DNA of 64,000 nt from Methylobacterium brachiatum (GCF_020523825.1 NZ_JAJALK010000005.1:186001-250000), one strand, 5' to 3'. Shown: positions 27,091 through 35,965, numbered from the stretch's first letter. A program made the numbers and translations. Notes: generated by a model from the sequence alone, not told the origin.

Positions 27091-27461
27091 GACTTCGTCT
27101 CTCTGGCCCGCGAAGGCCGGCTTATGCGCGCTTCCTGGACCGGTCGGCAAGGCTTCCAATTCGCTTCTCTGGGCAGGAACCCGCACCAATACGCCGGGTG
27201 CCCCTATCATGGAGCGGCCAATACCCGACATCTCGGAGTCCGGGCGGCAGCATCTGCGTAGCGCGCCGACGACGCAAGGGCGCGCTCGAAGCGGCGCAGG
27301 CACAGGCGCGATCCGAACCTTCGACGCCGCGGACGTTCCCCGAACCGCAGTTTCGGGAGCGGCGCGCCCCGTGCGACGGCGAGCCAGCACGGGGCCGCAT
27401 GGAAGCCGGAGCCACGCCTGCGTCTGAGAAAATGATGACGGCCTCGTACGGGGATGCGACT

Positions 27462-28469
27462 TCAGGCTGGAAGTCGGCTCAGAAAGCCGAGCACGGCTTT
27501 GAAGTAGTTCGCTTGGTCGTCCCACATGGCGAGGTGACTGCCGCTGTCGCTCAGGAACAGCTCGGCATTCGGAATGAGCCGCGCCTCGCGACGTGCACTC
27601 TCCGGATCCATCTCGTCGTACCGCGCGCCGATCACGAGCGTCGGCGTCGCGATCCGGTGCAGATCCGCCCACCGGTCCCACGCTTTCAGCTCACCCGTCG
27701 GCGTGAACTCGTTCGGTCCCTGCAACTGCCTGTAGATGTCCGTGTTGAGGCCGGAAAGGCTGCGCTGGACGGGGCTCGGCCAGGGGTCGAGCCGGCAGAT
27801 GTAGCGGCTGTAGAGTTCGCGCTGCACGAGGTCGGCGTACGCCTCGCTGTCGCCCAGCCCAGCCGCCTCCAACGCCGTAAGACGCATCCGCACGTCTTCC
27901 GGAAGCGTATCGCGCAGGTGACGCCAGTAGGCCCCGTAATCGGCGAAGCTGGCGCTCATATTGGACAGCACGAACCCGCCCAGCCGCTCCGGGCGACGCA
28001 ACGCGTATTCGATCCCCAGGATCGCGCCCCAGCTGTGCCCGATCAGCACGAACCGTTCGAGGCCGAGCCCGGCACGCACGGTTTCCAGCTCATCGAGATA
28101 TCGCGGCAGCGTCCACAGGCTCCGGTCATCCGGACGATCGGAGGCGCCGGTGCCGAGCTGATCGTAGAAGTACAGCGAATAGCCCGCTTGCGGCAGGAAG
28201 CTGGCGAAGCACTGCATATAGTCGTGCGACAATCCCGGGCCGCCGTTGACGAGCAGAACCTTCTTTTCTCCGGAGCCGCGGCGCTGCGTCCAGACCTTGT
28301 TCCCGTTCGGGAGCACGATCCATGTCACAGCACCCGGATCATCGGTCGATACGGGCGCAGCCGATGCCGTCCTCGACCGCAGCATTGCACCCGCGCCGAC
28401 GGCCGCTGACCCGAGTAATACGTGTCGCCTGTCCGGCTGCATCATGCTGTGACCCGATCGCAATGCCAT
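27462..28469 (-). CDS. proline iminopeptidase-like alpha/beta hydrolase (S33) with Tat-type signal
   Basis: 335 residues. The N-terminus DRRHVLLGSAAVGAGAM looks like a twin-arginine signal, placing the enzyme in the periplasm. The fold is peptidase family S33: LLVNGGPGLSHDYM (oxyanion HGGPG variant), FYDQLGTGASDRPDD, nucleophile elbow LIGHSWGAILG, Asp in VIGARYDEMDP and His in DSGSHLAMWDD. It probably releases N-terminal proline or a related residue from small peptides or amides. Start at 28469 or at the Met pair at 28445; the second places the RR nearer the N-terminus. No operon partner. Confidence 0.85.
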   Translation of the reverse strand: MALRSGHSMMQPDRRHVLLGSAAVGAGAMLRSRTASAAPVSTDDPGAVTWIVLPNGNKVWTQRRGSGEKKVLLVNGGPGLSHDYMQCFASFLPQAGYSLYFYDQLGTGASDRPDDRSLWTLPRYLDELETVRAGLGLERFVLIGHSWGAILGIEYALRRPERLGGFVLSNMSASFADYGAYWRHLRDTLPEDVRMRLTALEAAGLGDSEAYADLVQRELYSRYICRLDPWPSPVQRSLSGLNTDIYRQLQGPNEFTPTGELKAWDRWADLHRIATPTLVIGARYDEMDPESARREARLIPNAELFLSDSGSHLAMWDDQANYFKAVLGFLSRLPA

Positions 28470-28797
28470 AAAGCGTCGTTATCTGCCTGGACTCGATCCT
28501 CGAGAACGAGGTCGCCGAGTGTCCGCGAGGAACAGCGCGTTATCCTGAGCGCCGATGCCTCGACCGGCCGCGATGCATACCCACCGATCACCTTCGCGAT
28601 CTCGAACCGACGCGGGCCTTCGCGCTGATTTCCAAGGGCCTTCTCGAATTGTAACATGAGGGACGAGCATCAGATGCATGCATTGCGTGACTGCTACAGA
28701 AACAGAAATTCTGGTTACAGCTGTCATCTATCAGGAAGATCCTGGGCCGGGGGATGCCTCATGTCTGTGAGCCGCCTCCGAACGTCTTACGACGAGT
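28470..28797. other. intergenic region, nothing recognised
   Basis: 328 bases of mixed composition, less GC-rich toward 28660-28740. No ORF with a plausible start or family was found. It separates the peptidase gene from the rearranged locus at 28.8-29.5 kb. Confidence 0.35.
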
Positions 28798-29190
28798 TTT
28801 GCGGCTGAAACTTTGATCGGCGAGGGAGGCGCTGATGTCGTCACCGGGCCGGTCGCCTCCGATGCCGGCTTCGCCAACGCCGCCGGCGCCAGCCTGACCG
28901 TCTCCGGCCGCTACGCCCTCACCGGCACCCTCGACAATGCCGGCACCGTCACCCTCACCGAGGGCGGCCAGTTCCACGCCGGACGCGTCGCCAATCCGGC
29001 ACCTTGGTCACCACCGGAACCCTCACCGGCGGCCTGTCCAACACCGGCCTGGTCCAGGCCGCAGGCGTGCTCGCCGGGCCGGTGAGCAACGTCCAGGGTG
29101 GGGTGATCGCGCTCACCGGCACCACCACCGGCATCACCCGGCTTGCCAGCCCCGGCCAGGTCCAGACCGGGACGCTGGCGAGCAGCCCGA
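28798..29190 (+). pseudogene. fragment of an autotransporter/hemagglutinin-type repeat adhesin
   Basis: Two frames together read as a beta-helix passenger segment: SLTVSGRYALTGTLDNAGTV, TLTEGGQFHAGRVAN, then TLVTTGTLTGGLSNTGLVQ, AAGVLAGPVSNVQGGVIALT. The first frame (28813 onward) stops making sense at about 28998 and the second continues from about 29000; one missing base there explains the shift. No signal peptide, start site or C-terminal beta-barrel is present, so this is a remnant. The right end runs into an AbrB-type antitoxin gene on the opposite strand. Confidence 0.6.
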
Positions 29191-29465
29191 TTGGCGGCGT
29201 CTTCGGCATCCTCGCGGGCGACTTCCGCCCTGCATTCCGCGATCAGCTCGTCGGCCAGTGATCCAGCACCCCGCAAATAGGGCGCCGCCAATGCCTGAAC
29301 GCGTTTGACGATCTGATCCCTGGTGGTGATCCGGATACCGTCCTCGTCCCGGGCGAGGATCACCTGGCCGGCACCGGTCAGGCCCAGGGCGGACCGGATC
29401 TCCGCGGGCAGCATCATTTCCCCGTCCTCGGTGACTTCGACGGTCATTCGCAAAGGCGTCGTCAT
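28911..29465 (-). CDS. AbrB/MazE-type antitoxin domain with out-of-family C-terminal extension
   Basis: The first 85 or so residues are a SpoVT/AbrB swapped-hairpin antitoxin: RMTVEVTEDGEMMLPAEIRS, ALGLTGAGQVILARDEDGIR, then an amphipathic tail SLADELIAECRAEVAREDAE that in such proteins wraps the toxin. Normally the protein ends here and a PIN-domain VapC gene follows. Here the frame stays open for about 95 further residues that are only the antisense of the adhesin fragment. No toxin gene is present. ATG 29465 is used; AGGAGG lies 17 bases upstream, so a start nearer 29516 is possible. Probably an orphaned, truncated antitoxin. Confidence 0.6.
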   Translation of the reverse strand: MTTPLRMTVEVTEDGEMMLPAEIRSALGLTGAGQVILARDEDGIRITTRDQIVKRVQALAAPYLRGAGSLADELIAECRAEVAREDAEDAANRAARQRPGLDLAGAGKPGDAGGGAGERDHPTLDVAHRPGEHACGLDQAGVGQAAGEGSGGDQGAGLATRPAWNWPPSVRVTVPALSRVPVRA

Positions 29466-29814
29466 CGCAGCGTCCCGGTTTCCTCCTGGGTGTCGGTGAG
29501 AGGGAAAAACCGTCACGATGAGGCGGTCCGCCTATGGCAGCTGCCAACTCGCTGCGGTGTGTCCTCCCATGCCATAGACAGTAGCATGGGGTGGATAAGC
29601 GGGCGTGCCAGCGCTCCTGCGGGGTGCCCGGCTACGGCTTCCTCCCAAATTATCAGACCAGTTGGCTCGGGGAACACCCCACGTCTCAGCCGAGCCTTCA
29701 CGCGAGGCGAGGTCGTCGGGATGCTGGCGCGACGGATCCCGCCCAAGAAATAGCCCGCTCGAACACCTTCAACCGAATGGACCGCGATACGGCATCTGGA
29801 CAGGAGTAATCAGC

Positions 29815-30726
29815 ATGTCCCCATCGATCGAAGACCGCGCCCGCGGTGCCTTCCTGGGCCTCGCCGTCGGTGATGCTCTCGGCGCGACCCTGGAATTCGA
29901 GCCCCGTGATACGCATCCCCTCCACACCGAGATGCTCGGCGGCGGTCCCTTCAACCTGAAGCCGGGTCAGTGGACCGACGACACCAGTATGGCGCTGGCT
30001 CTGGCCGAGAGCCTGATCGCTCACCCGGACTTCGACCCCACCGACCTGATGCGGCGCTTCGTAGCTTGGGCGGAAGATGGCACCTACTCCTGCACCGGTA
30101 CCTGCTTCGACATCGGCCTCACCACCCGGCAGGCCCTGAGCCGGTTCATGCGGACCGGCGATCCGTTCGCGGGCTCCACCGCCCCCGACACCGCCGGCAA
30201 TGGCTCGCTGATGCGGGTCGCGCCGGTGGCGCTCCGGGCGCTCGACGACGAGGCCCGGGCCGTACAGATCGCCCGAGATCAGAGCCGCACCACGCACGCT
30301 GCAGCCGAGGCGGTCGAAGCCTGCGACCTGTTCGTCCGGATCCTGCGTGAGGCTATCCAGGGCGCCGGCAAGGATGCGCTCCGGTCCCGTCCGTGGAATG
30401 GGACCGCCCGGATCCGAGACATCGCTGCGGGTACCTGGCGCGGCAAGGCACGCTCGCAGATCAAATCCTCCGGCTACGTGATCGATACCCTGGAAGCCGC
30501 GCTCTGGTGCACGGACCAGGCCGTCGGCTTCGAGGAAGCGCTCGTGCTCGCCGTCAACCTCGCGGGGGACGCCGACACGGTCGGTGCGGTCACCGGCCAG
30601 ATCGCCGGCGCGGTGTTCGGGGCATCGGCCATCCCGCAGCGCTGGTTGGGGCCCCTCGCCTGGCGCGAGCAGCTGGAGACCCTCGCCACGCAGCTCGTCC
30701 GTCTTACGGTCGCTCCAGTTCGGTAA
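29815..30726 (+). CDS. ADP-ribosylglycohydrolase family protein
   Basis: 303 residues of the DraG/ARH fold, which removes ADP-ribose from proteins or small molecules using two magnesium ions. The metal-ligand motifs are present: GQWTDDTSMALALAE near the N-terminus and LAGDADTVGAVTGQIAGA near the C-terminus, with GLAVGDALGATLEF at the start and GNGSLMRVAP in the middle. The start at ATG 29815 has AGGAG 8 bases upstream. No nitrogenase gene or ADP-ribosyltransferase is nearby, so the role is not DraG-specific. It stands alone next to the remnant antitoxin locus; the 300 bases before it hold no clear gene. Confidence 0.88.
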   Translation: MSPSIEDRARGAFLGLAVGDALGATLEFEPRDTHPLHTEMLGGGPFNLKPGQWTDDTSMALALAESLIAHPDFDPTDLMRRFVAWAEDGTYSCTGTCFDIGLTTRQALSRFMRTGDPFAGSTAPDTAGNGSLMRVAPVALRALDDEARAVQIARDQSRTTHAAAEAVEACDLFVRILREAIQGAGKDALRSRPWNGTARIRDIAAGTWRGKARSQIKSSGYVIDTLEAALWCTDQAVGFEEALVLAVNLAGDADTVGAVTGQIAGAVFGASAIPQRWLGPLAWREQLETLATQLVRLTVAPVR

Positions 30727-31068
30727 GCCGTGCCATGGCTCGCCTCGTGTCGGTCCGGCTGCTCTTACTGGCTCTCGGTGTGCAGTCCCGATCTGTGAGG
30801 GTGCATCATCGATGCTGACGTGTCTGGCGGAGGATGCACCGTAGCAGGCGCTCTTCACGGCAGCGCTCGAACGACGCCGCGTGCCTCACCCTGAACCTGT
30901 CGAAGGGCGAGCCGAGCTCCAAGCGGCGGAAGACAGTCGCCGCGCCTTCGCTGCCGCGTAAGGCCTGAACCCGAAGACGCATACCGACAGCAAAATCCTC
31001 AGCGATGCGGCCGTCAAGGTCGTCCACGACGAGGATCTGACGCGATGACCCGCCTGAATGGCGCGTCG
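30727..31068. other. intergenic region with a small palindromic repeat-like sequence and a possible gene remnant
   Basis: At 30886-30908 the sequence CACCCTGAACCTGTCGAAGG followed by GCG resembles a short intergenic repeat seen in many alphaproteobacteria (CCCTTCGACAGG..CAGGG on the other strand). Frame +, about 30930-31050, reads GLNPKTHTDSKILSDAAVKV then VHDEDLTR and a stop, preceded by an in-frame TAA, and may be the end of a decayed gene. Neither is certain. Confidence 0.3.
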
Positions 31069-32232
31069 TCACAGGTAACTCAGACCGGGCCAGGATACGC
31101 GCCGCTTGAGTCCGACCATCCCGTGGCAGGCGGCGTAGAGGGGAAGACAGAGCGCGGCGGCGATCAGCCAGATCAGAACGGGCGCGCCGACCTCGATCCG
31201 GCCCGAAGCGGCGACGAGGCCGATCCCGGCCGCGGCCGTTTGCAGGGCGCGCAGCAGGAATAGGTGCAGGAGATAGAAGAACAGCGGCGCACCGCCGAAC
31301 ACCTGCAGCCCACCCGAAATCGCCAGCGGCAGGCGCTCGAACAGGGCCAGCAGGACGAGGCCGAGGCCGAGCGTCGCGAGAAGGAAGTCGGCGGAGGGCG
31401 GGTACTTGGTCAGGTTGAGGAAGGCCAGTGCCGTATCGACCATCGTCGCGCCGGGCTGCCAGGGTACGGGATCCCCGTAGCCGTTCAGGCCGCGCAGGAC
31501 GGCGAAGGCCGCGAACGCTGCCCCACCCGCGAACGCAAGCCGGCGTTGCCTCCGTTGCGCCGGTACGGCGCCGGTGAACCAGGGTCCCAGGGCGTAGCCG
31601 GCTGCAATCACGCCGATCCAGGGCAGGACCGGGTACGAGGTCCGTGCCACGCCCCAGGGCAGCGGGATCAGCCCGCGCTGGTGCAGGATCGACCACAGGG
31701 CATAGCCGGGCTGGTCCGGCGCGAGGGCGATCCCGTCGAGGGCGTTGTGCCCGAGCATGATCACCAGCGCGAGGACCGCGAGCGCCGCCCGCGGCAGCCA
31801 GAGCAGGCCTGCGAGCGCGACCATGCTGACGCCGATCGCCCAGATCACCTGCAGGTACAGGATGGGCGGCGGCAGGCTCGCGGTCCAGGCGAAACTCACG
31901 AGGGTCACTTCCAGCGCGATCAGGAGCAGGCCGCGCTTCAACAGGAAGGCGGCGGTGGCCGCCCGTCCGCCGTGTTTCTGACCGTACAGGCTCGCCGACA
32001 GGCCGGTGAGCAGGATGAACACCGGGGCACAGATGTGCGAGGCGATCCGCGTCCAGGCGAGCGCGGCCGGGGTCGCGGCGAGGTCCATCGGGTCGCGGAC
32101 CTGGGCGTGCAGGTAGACGAACTCGCGCACGTGATCGACGAGCATCAGCAGCATCACGAGGCCGCGCAGCGCATCGATCGCGGCGATGCGGTGTGACCGA
32201 TGCGGCGTCGGGGCGATGCCTCCGGGGGTCAA
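31069..32232 (-). CDS. DUF1624 / heparan-alpha-glucosaminide acetyltransferase-like membrane protein
   Basis: 387 residues with about ten hydrophobic segments. The N-terminal motif RIAAIDALRGLVMLLMLVDH followed by REF, then HICAPVFILLTGLSA, is the hallmark of DUF1624/HGSNAT-like proteins, which may transfer acyl groups across the membrane. The start is TTG 32232, overlapping the upstream stop as TTGA. It is third in an operon led by a TonB-dependent receptor under a cobalamin riboswitch, an unusual setting. Substrate unknown. Confidence 0.8.
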   Translation of the reverse strand: MTPGGIAPTPHRSHRIAAIDALRGLVMLLMLVDHVREFVYLHAQVRDPMDLAATPAALAWTRIASHICAPVFILLTGLSASLYGQKHGGRAATAAFLLKRGLLLIALEVTLVSFAWTASLPPPILYLQVIWAIGVSMVALAGLLWLPRAALAVLALVIMLGHNALDGIALAPDQPGYALWSILHQRGLIPLPWGVARTSYPVLPWIGVIAAGYALGPWFTGAVPAQRRQRRLAFAGGAAFAAFAVLRGLNGYGDPVPWQPGATMVDTALAFLNLTKYPPSADFLLATLGLGLVLLALFERLPLAISGGLQVFGGAPLFFYLLHLFLLRALQTAAAGIGLVAASGRIEVGAPVLIWLIAAALCLPLYAACHGMVGLKRRVSWPGLSYL

Positions 32233-32501
32233 CGCGCGACGTCCGAGCCGAGACGGCGCAGGAGGCGGCGCACGTCGGCCGGCGTCCAGATCGTTCCGCC
32301 GCGGGGCTTGCCGATATCCCGGCGCGTCATCTCCGACGCGATCCCTTGCGCCGTTCGACCGGTCTCCCGCGCGATCGTCTCAATCAGCGGCTGCAGCGCG
32401 AGGACGTAACGCCGGGCCCGTGCGGAGGCGGCGTTGCGCCCGGCATCACCCGGGCGGACGGGCCCCGGCCGCGCGGGACGCTTCTCGGCCAGACGCGCCA
32501 T
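32229..32501 (-). CDS. small protein resembling the C-terminal DNA-binding part of serine recombinases
   Basis: 90 residues, basic. IARETGRTAQGIASEMTRRD followed by IGKPRGGTIWTPADVRRLLRR matches the pattern of the 'recombinase' domain that follows the catalytic domain in large serine recombinases (new genes with rare, promoter-proximal WTPxxVRRLL). No catalytic Ser domain is present, so it cannot recombine DNA; it may be a small DNA-binding protein. ATG 32501 overlaps the receptor stop by one base (TGATG) and its own stop overlaps the DUF1624 start. Confidence 0.6.
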   Translation of the reverse strand: MARLAEKRPARPGPVRPGDAGRNAASARARRYVLALQPLIETIARETGRTAQGIASEMTRRDIGKPRGGTIWTPADVRRLLRRLGSDVAR

Positions 32502-34831
32502 CAGAACCGCACCGTGAACGAGCCGGTGAAGCGCCGCGGCGAGCCCGGATAGACGCGGAACACGTTGAGCGAGCTCTCGTAATACTCGGTGTTGAAGATG
32601 TTCTCGATGTTGAGGGCCAAGCGAACGTTGTCGAAGCGGTAATAGGCCAGGGCGTCGACCGCGATGTAGGCCGGCAGGACGAAGCCCGAGCCCGCCGCAT
32701 CCCCCGCCCGCTCGCCCACGCCGCGCACGCCGCCGCCGATGCCGAGGCCCTTCCAGTCGCCGCCCTGCGGCTCGTAGACCGCGAGCAGGCTGCCCGAATG
32801 GCGCGGCACGTTGATCAGCGGCGCGCCCACGGGCAGCACGTTGTCCTTGGTCACCACCGCGTCGGCAAAGACGTAGCCGGCCAGCACCTTCAGTTCCGGC
32901 GTGAGCTGACCCTGGGCGGTCAGCTCGAAGCCCTGGCTGCGCACGGCGCCCGCCGCGAGCGAGAAGCCGCTGTTGTTCGGGTCGGGGGTGAGCACGTTCT
33001 GCCGCTCGACCCGGAAAGCCGCCGCCGTCAGCAGAAGGTTGCCGCCGAACAGCTCGGACTTCACCCCGACCTCGTAGCCGAGGCCGGTCTCGGGTGCGAG
33101 CGGCGTGCCGCGGGTCACCGCCGCGGCGTCCGGGCCGATATTCGGTCGGAAGCTCGTGCCGACATTGGTGTAGAGCGCGAATTCCGGGATCGGGCGGTAG
33201 ACGAGCCCGGCCCGGGGTGAGGCCGCAACCCGCGATTGATCGACCTGGCTGCGCGGGGCCCGCTCCCGGAACGACTGCTCGAAGATGTCCAGGCGCATGC
33301 CGACGAGCGCCCGCCATTCCGGGCTGAGGACGATCTCGTCCTGGGCGTACAGGCCGGTATTGGTGATGCGCTCCAGATTGTTGCGCGGGATGGTGATCGG
33401 CGGCAGCGCCTGCCCGTAGACGGGCGCGTAGATGTCCAGCGCGTAGGGGCTCGTGCGGAAGTTCGAGCGGAAATACTGTGTGCGGCTGTCCGTGCTCTCG
33501 CGGTCGACTCCCAGCAGCACGGTGTGGCCGATCCCGGCCGTGTCGAAGCGCCCGAGCAGCTCGGCCTGGCCGATCGCCACGTCCCAGCGGTAGTCACGCA
33601 CGTTGCGGTCGCGCGACACCGTGCGGTTGTTCGCGGCGAGCGAGCGAACCTCGGCGGACTCGCCCTCCAGGTCGCCCGTGTTGAGGTAGGCCGCGAGACG
33701 CATCTGCCAGGCGTCATCGAAGCGATGATCGATGCGCACCTGCATCGTGTTGTTGTTCTGTTGGTCGCCTCGGTTCGGTTCCCCCAGGAAGCGTGAGATC
33801 GGCAGGAAGCCGAGCTGCTTGTTGATCGCGATCACGCCGCGGTCGAACACGATGCGGTTCTTGACGAACTCGGTCTCGACCGTGATCCGGGTGTCCGGCG
33901 TGACCTGCCAGCTCACCACCGGCGCGACGAGCAGACGGTCGCTGTTGACGAAGTCGCGGAAGCTGCCCGCGCCCTGGGCCGCGAGGTTGAACCGGTAGAG
34001 GACCGTGCCGTCCTCGTTGAGCGCGCCGCCGGCATCCACCGTTCCGCGGGTCAGCCCGAACGAATCGACCTGGGTGCCCATCTCGACGAAGCGCTGGGCG
34101 GTGGGCTGCTTGGTGATGATGTTGACGAGGCCACCGGGATCGCTGCGCCCGACCAGGCCGGCACCGGGGCCCTTCAGCACCTCGATCCGCTCGATGTTCT
34201 GCGCATCGGGCGGGGGCGGGAATCCGCGATTGAGCGGAAAGCCGTTCTTGTAGATCTCCGAGGTGGTCACCCCGCGGATGGCGTAGCTGAAGATCGTCAA
34301 GCCGCCGAAGTTGTTCTGCTGCGCGACGCCGGGCAGGTAGTTGAACACGCGATCGACGCGGGTGGCGGCCAGGTCGCTGATCACCTCGCGGGGCGCGACG
34401 GTGACGACCTGCGGCACGTCGATCTGCGGGGTCGCGGTCCGGGTCGCGCTGACCGCCCGGGTCGCGCTGTAGCCGGGCGTCGGCCCGATCAGGCCGATGC
34501 TGTCCGACGCGCTCGTTGTACCGGGGACCGCGCTGCCGCCGACATGCTCGACCGAGACCTCCTCCAGGGCGACGCTCTCCTGCGCGCGCGTCTCGCCGAT
34601 TGGCGAACCCGCTGTCAGGACCGCCGCGAGGGCGACACGCGGGCTGTGGCGGCTGAGCCGCGACCGTGAGCGGATCCGCGGGCCTCGGGCTTTCGCGAAC
34701 GGTTCGGTCGTGGTCGGCTTCGGGCGGACTGGCACCGGCACACTCTGGGTTGTCGAGCCGGGGGCCAAGCGTGAGCGCGTGCGCGCGACGGGCCCGCGTG
34801 GCCGCGCCGGACATGCGTTCCACCGGGGCAC
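32501..34831 (-). CDS. TonB-dependent outer-membrane receptor (siderophore-receptor-like), under a B12 riboswitch
   Basis: Outer-membrane beta-barrel importer. The plug domain has QIDVPQVVTVAPREVISDLA, then VDRVFNYLPGVAQQNNFGGL, IERIEVLKGPGAGLVGRSDP and GGLVNIITK. The barrel ends with INVPRHSGSLLAVYEPQGG, LNIENIFNTEYYESS and a terminal Phe (FTVRF), the outer-membrane sorting signal. The plug looks like FhuA/FoxA-type siderophore receptors. The signal peptide core (RVALAAVLTAG) begins about 66 residues after the earliest GTG start at 34831, so the true start probably lies further in (GTGs at about 34726 and 34720). A cobalamin riboswitch precedes it, which suggests the cargo is a corrinoid or a compound swapped under B12 control. 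Confidence 0.88.
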   Translation of the reverse strand: MPRWNACPARPRGPVARTRSRLAPGSTTQSVPVPVRPKPTTTEPFAKARGPRIRSRSRLSRHSPRVALAAVLTAGSPIGETRAQESVALEEVSVEHVGGSAVPGTTSASDSIGLIGPTPGYSATRAVSATRTATPQIDVPQVVTVAPREVISDLAATRVDRVFNYLPGVAQQNNFGGLTIFSYAIRGVTTSEIYKNGFPLNRGFPPPPDAQNIERIEVLKGPGAGLVGRSDPGGLVNIITKQPTAQRFVEMGTQVDSFGLTRGTVDAGGALNEDGTVLYRFNLAAQGAGSFRDFVNSDRLLVAPVVSWQVTPDTRITVETEFVKNRIVFDRGVIAINKQLGFLPISRFLGEPNRGDQQNNNTMQVRIDHRFDDAWQMRLAAYLNTGDLEGESAEVRSLAANNRTVSRDRNVRDYRWDVAIGQAELLGRFDTAGIGHTVLLGVDRESTDSRTQYFRSNFRTSPYALDIYAPVYGQALPPITIPRNNLERITNTGLYAQDEIVLSPEWRALVGMRLDIFEQSFRERAPRSQVDQSRVAASPRAGLVYRPIPEFALYTNVGTSFRPNIGPDAAAVTRGTPLAPETGLGYEVGVKSELFGGNLLLTAAAFRVERQNVLTPDPNNSGFSLAAGAVRSQGFELTAQGQLTPELKVLAGYVFADAVVTKDNVLPVGAPLINVPRHSGSLLAVYEPQGGDWKGLGIGGGVRGVGERAGDAAGSGFVLPAYIAVDALAYYRFDNVRLALNIENIFNTEYYESSLNVFRVYPGSPRRFTGSFTVRF

Positions 34832-34849
34832 CCCGCCCGAGGGTTGTCG

Positions 34850-35046
34850 TCGCGCCGAGGCAGGTCTCCTGGCTCGCGGGTCACGATCCCTGCCTGGCCT
34901 TCCCGATGCGAGGCATCAGTGACCGAGGAGCAGCAGGAACTCGCCGCTTACAGTTGCGGGGGCAGCTTCAGCTTTGCCGTTGCCGGCGCACTGAATTCCC
35001 ATCTTCGCCTACGGACCGAAGCCCGCGGGAACCTTGGCCGATCGAT
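34850..35046 (-). promoter_or_regulatory. cobalamin (AdoCbl) riboswitch
   Basis: Read on the reverse strand, the region contains the B12 box core GCTGCCCCCGCAACTGTAAG at about 34949-34968, preceded by GGGAATTCAGTGCGCCGGCA. It is followed by GTCACTG, GGGAAGGCCAGGC and GAGCCAGGAGACCTGCC at about 34853-34869. These are the conserved blocks of the RF00174-type aptamer in the right order. The receptor gene begins immediately downstream. Binding of adenosylcobalamin normally lowers expression by hiding the ribosome-binding site or ending transcription. Confidence 0.92.
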
Positions 35047-35276
35047 ACTCGCCGCGACGCCCCCCGGGGTCAACGGCCCATGGGCAGAATGCAACGTTGT
35101 TACATTCGCTGTGGCGCGACGGTCACGGATCCTGGTCGCGCGACCGTAGGATCGGTTCATGTCCCCGTCGGCAAACGCCGGGGGGTGGGCCGAGCGTGCG
35201 GGCTGCGGTGCCACGCCGACATCGAGCCCACCTTGGCCGCCCCTGGAGCGCACAAAAAATATCGTCCCTGGCCACT

Positions 35277-35290
35277 AGACGACCGGTCTA
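35277..35290. promoter_or_regulatory. TetR operator candidate, copy 1 (AGACGACCGGTCTA)
   Basis: The imperfect palindrome TAGAC-GACCG-GTCTA lies 20 bases upstream of the tetR ATG, over its promoter region. The identical 14-mer recurs at 35966-35979 in front of the next gene. This is the pattern expected of an autoregulated TetR repressor. Confidence 0.65.
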
Positions 35291-35310
35291 ATCAGGACTA
35301 TCTCAGCGTC

Positions 35311-35907
35311 ATGGCACGCCTCAACGCGCATACCGACACCCGGCAGGAGATCCTCGACACCGCCTACGGCCTCGTGGGTGCGAAGGGGTTTTCCGGGGTG
35401 GGGCTCAACGAGATCCTGGCCTCGGCCCGGGTGCCGAAGGGCTCGTTCTACCACTATTTCGGATCGAAGGAGGCCTTCGGTGAGGCGCTTCTGGCCGACT
35501 ACTTCGAGGGATATCTGGCCGATCTCGACGCGACCCTTGCGGAGCCCGGCCTGAACCATGCCGAGCGCCTGATGAACTACTGGCGCAAATGGCAGGCGAC
35601 GCAGGGCAGCATCGATTACCAGCGCAAGTGCCTGGCGGTGAAGCTCGCCGCGGAGGTCTCGGACCTGTCCGAGGTCATGCGGCTCGCCCTCAAGGACGGG
35701 ACCGCCGGTATCATCGAGCGGCTGGCAGGGGCCATCGAGGCCGGGGTCGCGGAGGGCTCGCTCAAGGTCGAGGGCGAGCCGCATACCATGGCCGAGGCGC
35801 TCTATCACGTCTGGCTCGGTGCGAGCCTGATGGCGAAGATCGTGCGGACCGACGCGCCGTTCGAGGCCGCGATGGCGACGACGCGGCGGATCCTCGGGCT
35901 CGCCTGA
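35311..35907 (+). CDS. TetR/AcrR-family transcriptional regulator
   Basis: 198 residues. The N-terminal helix-turn-helix is classical: RQEILDTAYGLVGAKGFSGV, LNEILASARVPKGSFYHYFG, SKEAFGEALL. The ligand-binding C-terminal domain has YQRKCLAVKLAAEVSDLSE (one Cys, possibly redox or electrophile-reactive as in NemR-like regulators) and ends in ATTRRILGLA. The start is ATG 35311. Two identical operator-like palindromes flank the gene, indicating control of itself and of the forward genes that follow (small secreted protein, DJ-1/PfpI, amidase). Confidence 0.92.
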   Translation: MARLNAHTDTRQEILDTAYGLVGAKGFSGVGLNEILASARVPKGSFYHYFGSKEAFGEALLADYFEGYLADLDATLAEPGLNHAERLMNYWRKWQATQGSIDYQRKCLAVKLAAEVSDLSEVMRLALKDGTAGIIERLAGAIEAGVAEGSLKVEGEPHTMAEALYHVWLGASLMAKIVRTDAPFEAAMATTRRILGLA

Positions 35908-35965
35908 CGCGGATCCGACGAAGGGGGAGAGGCAGCAGAACCGTGCTTACACGTGCGTAAAATCG

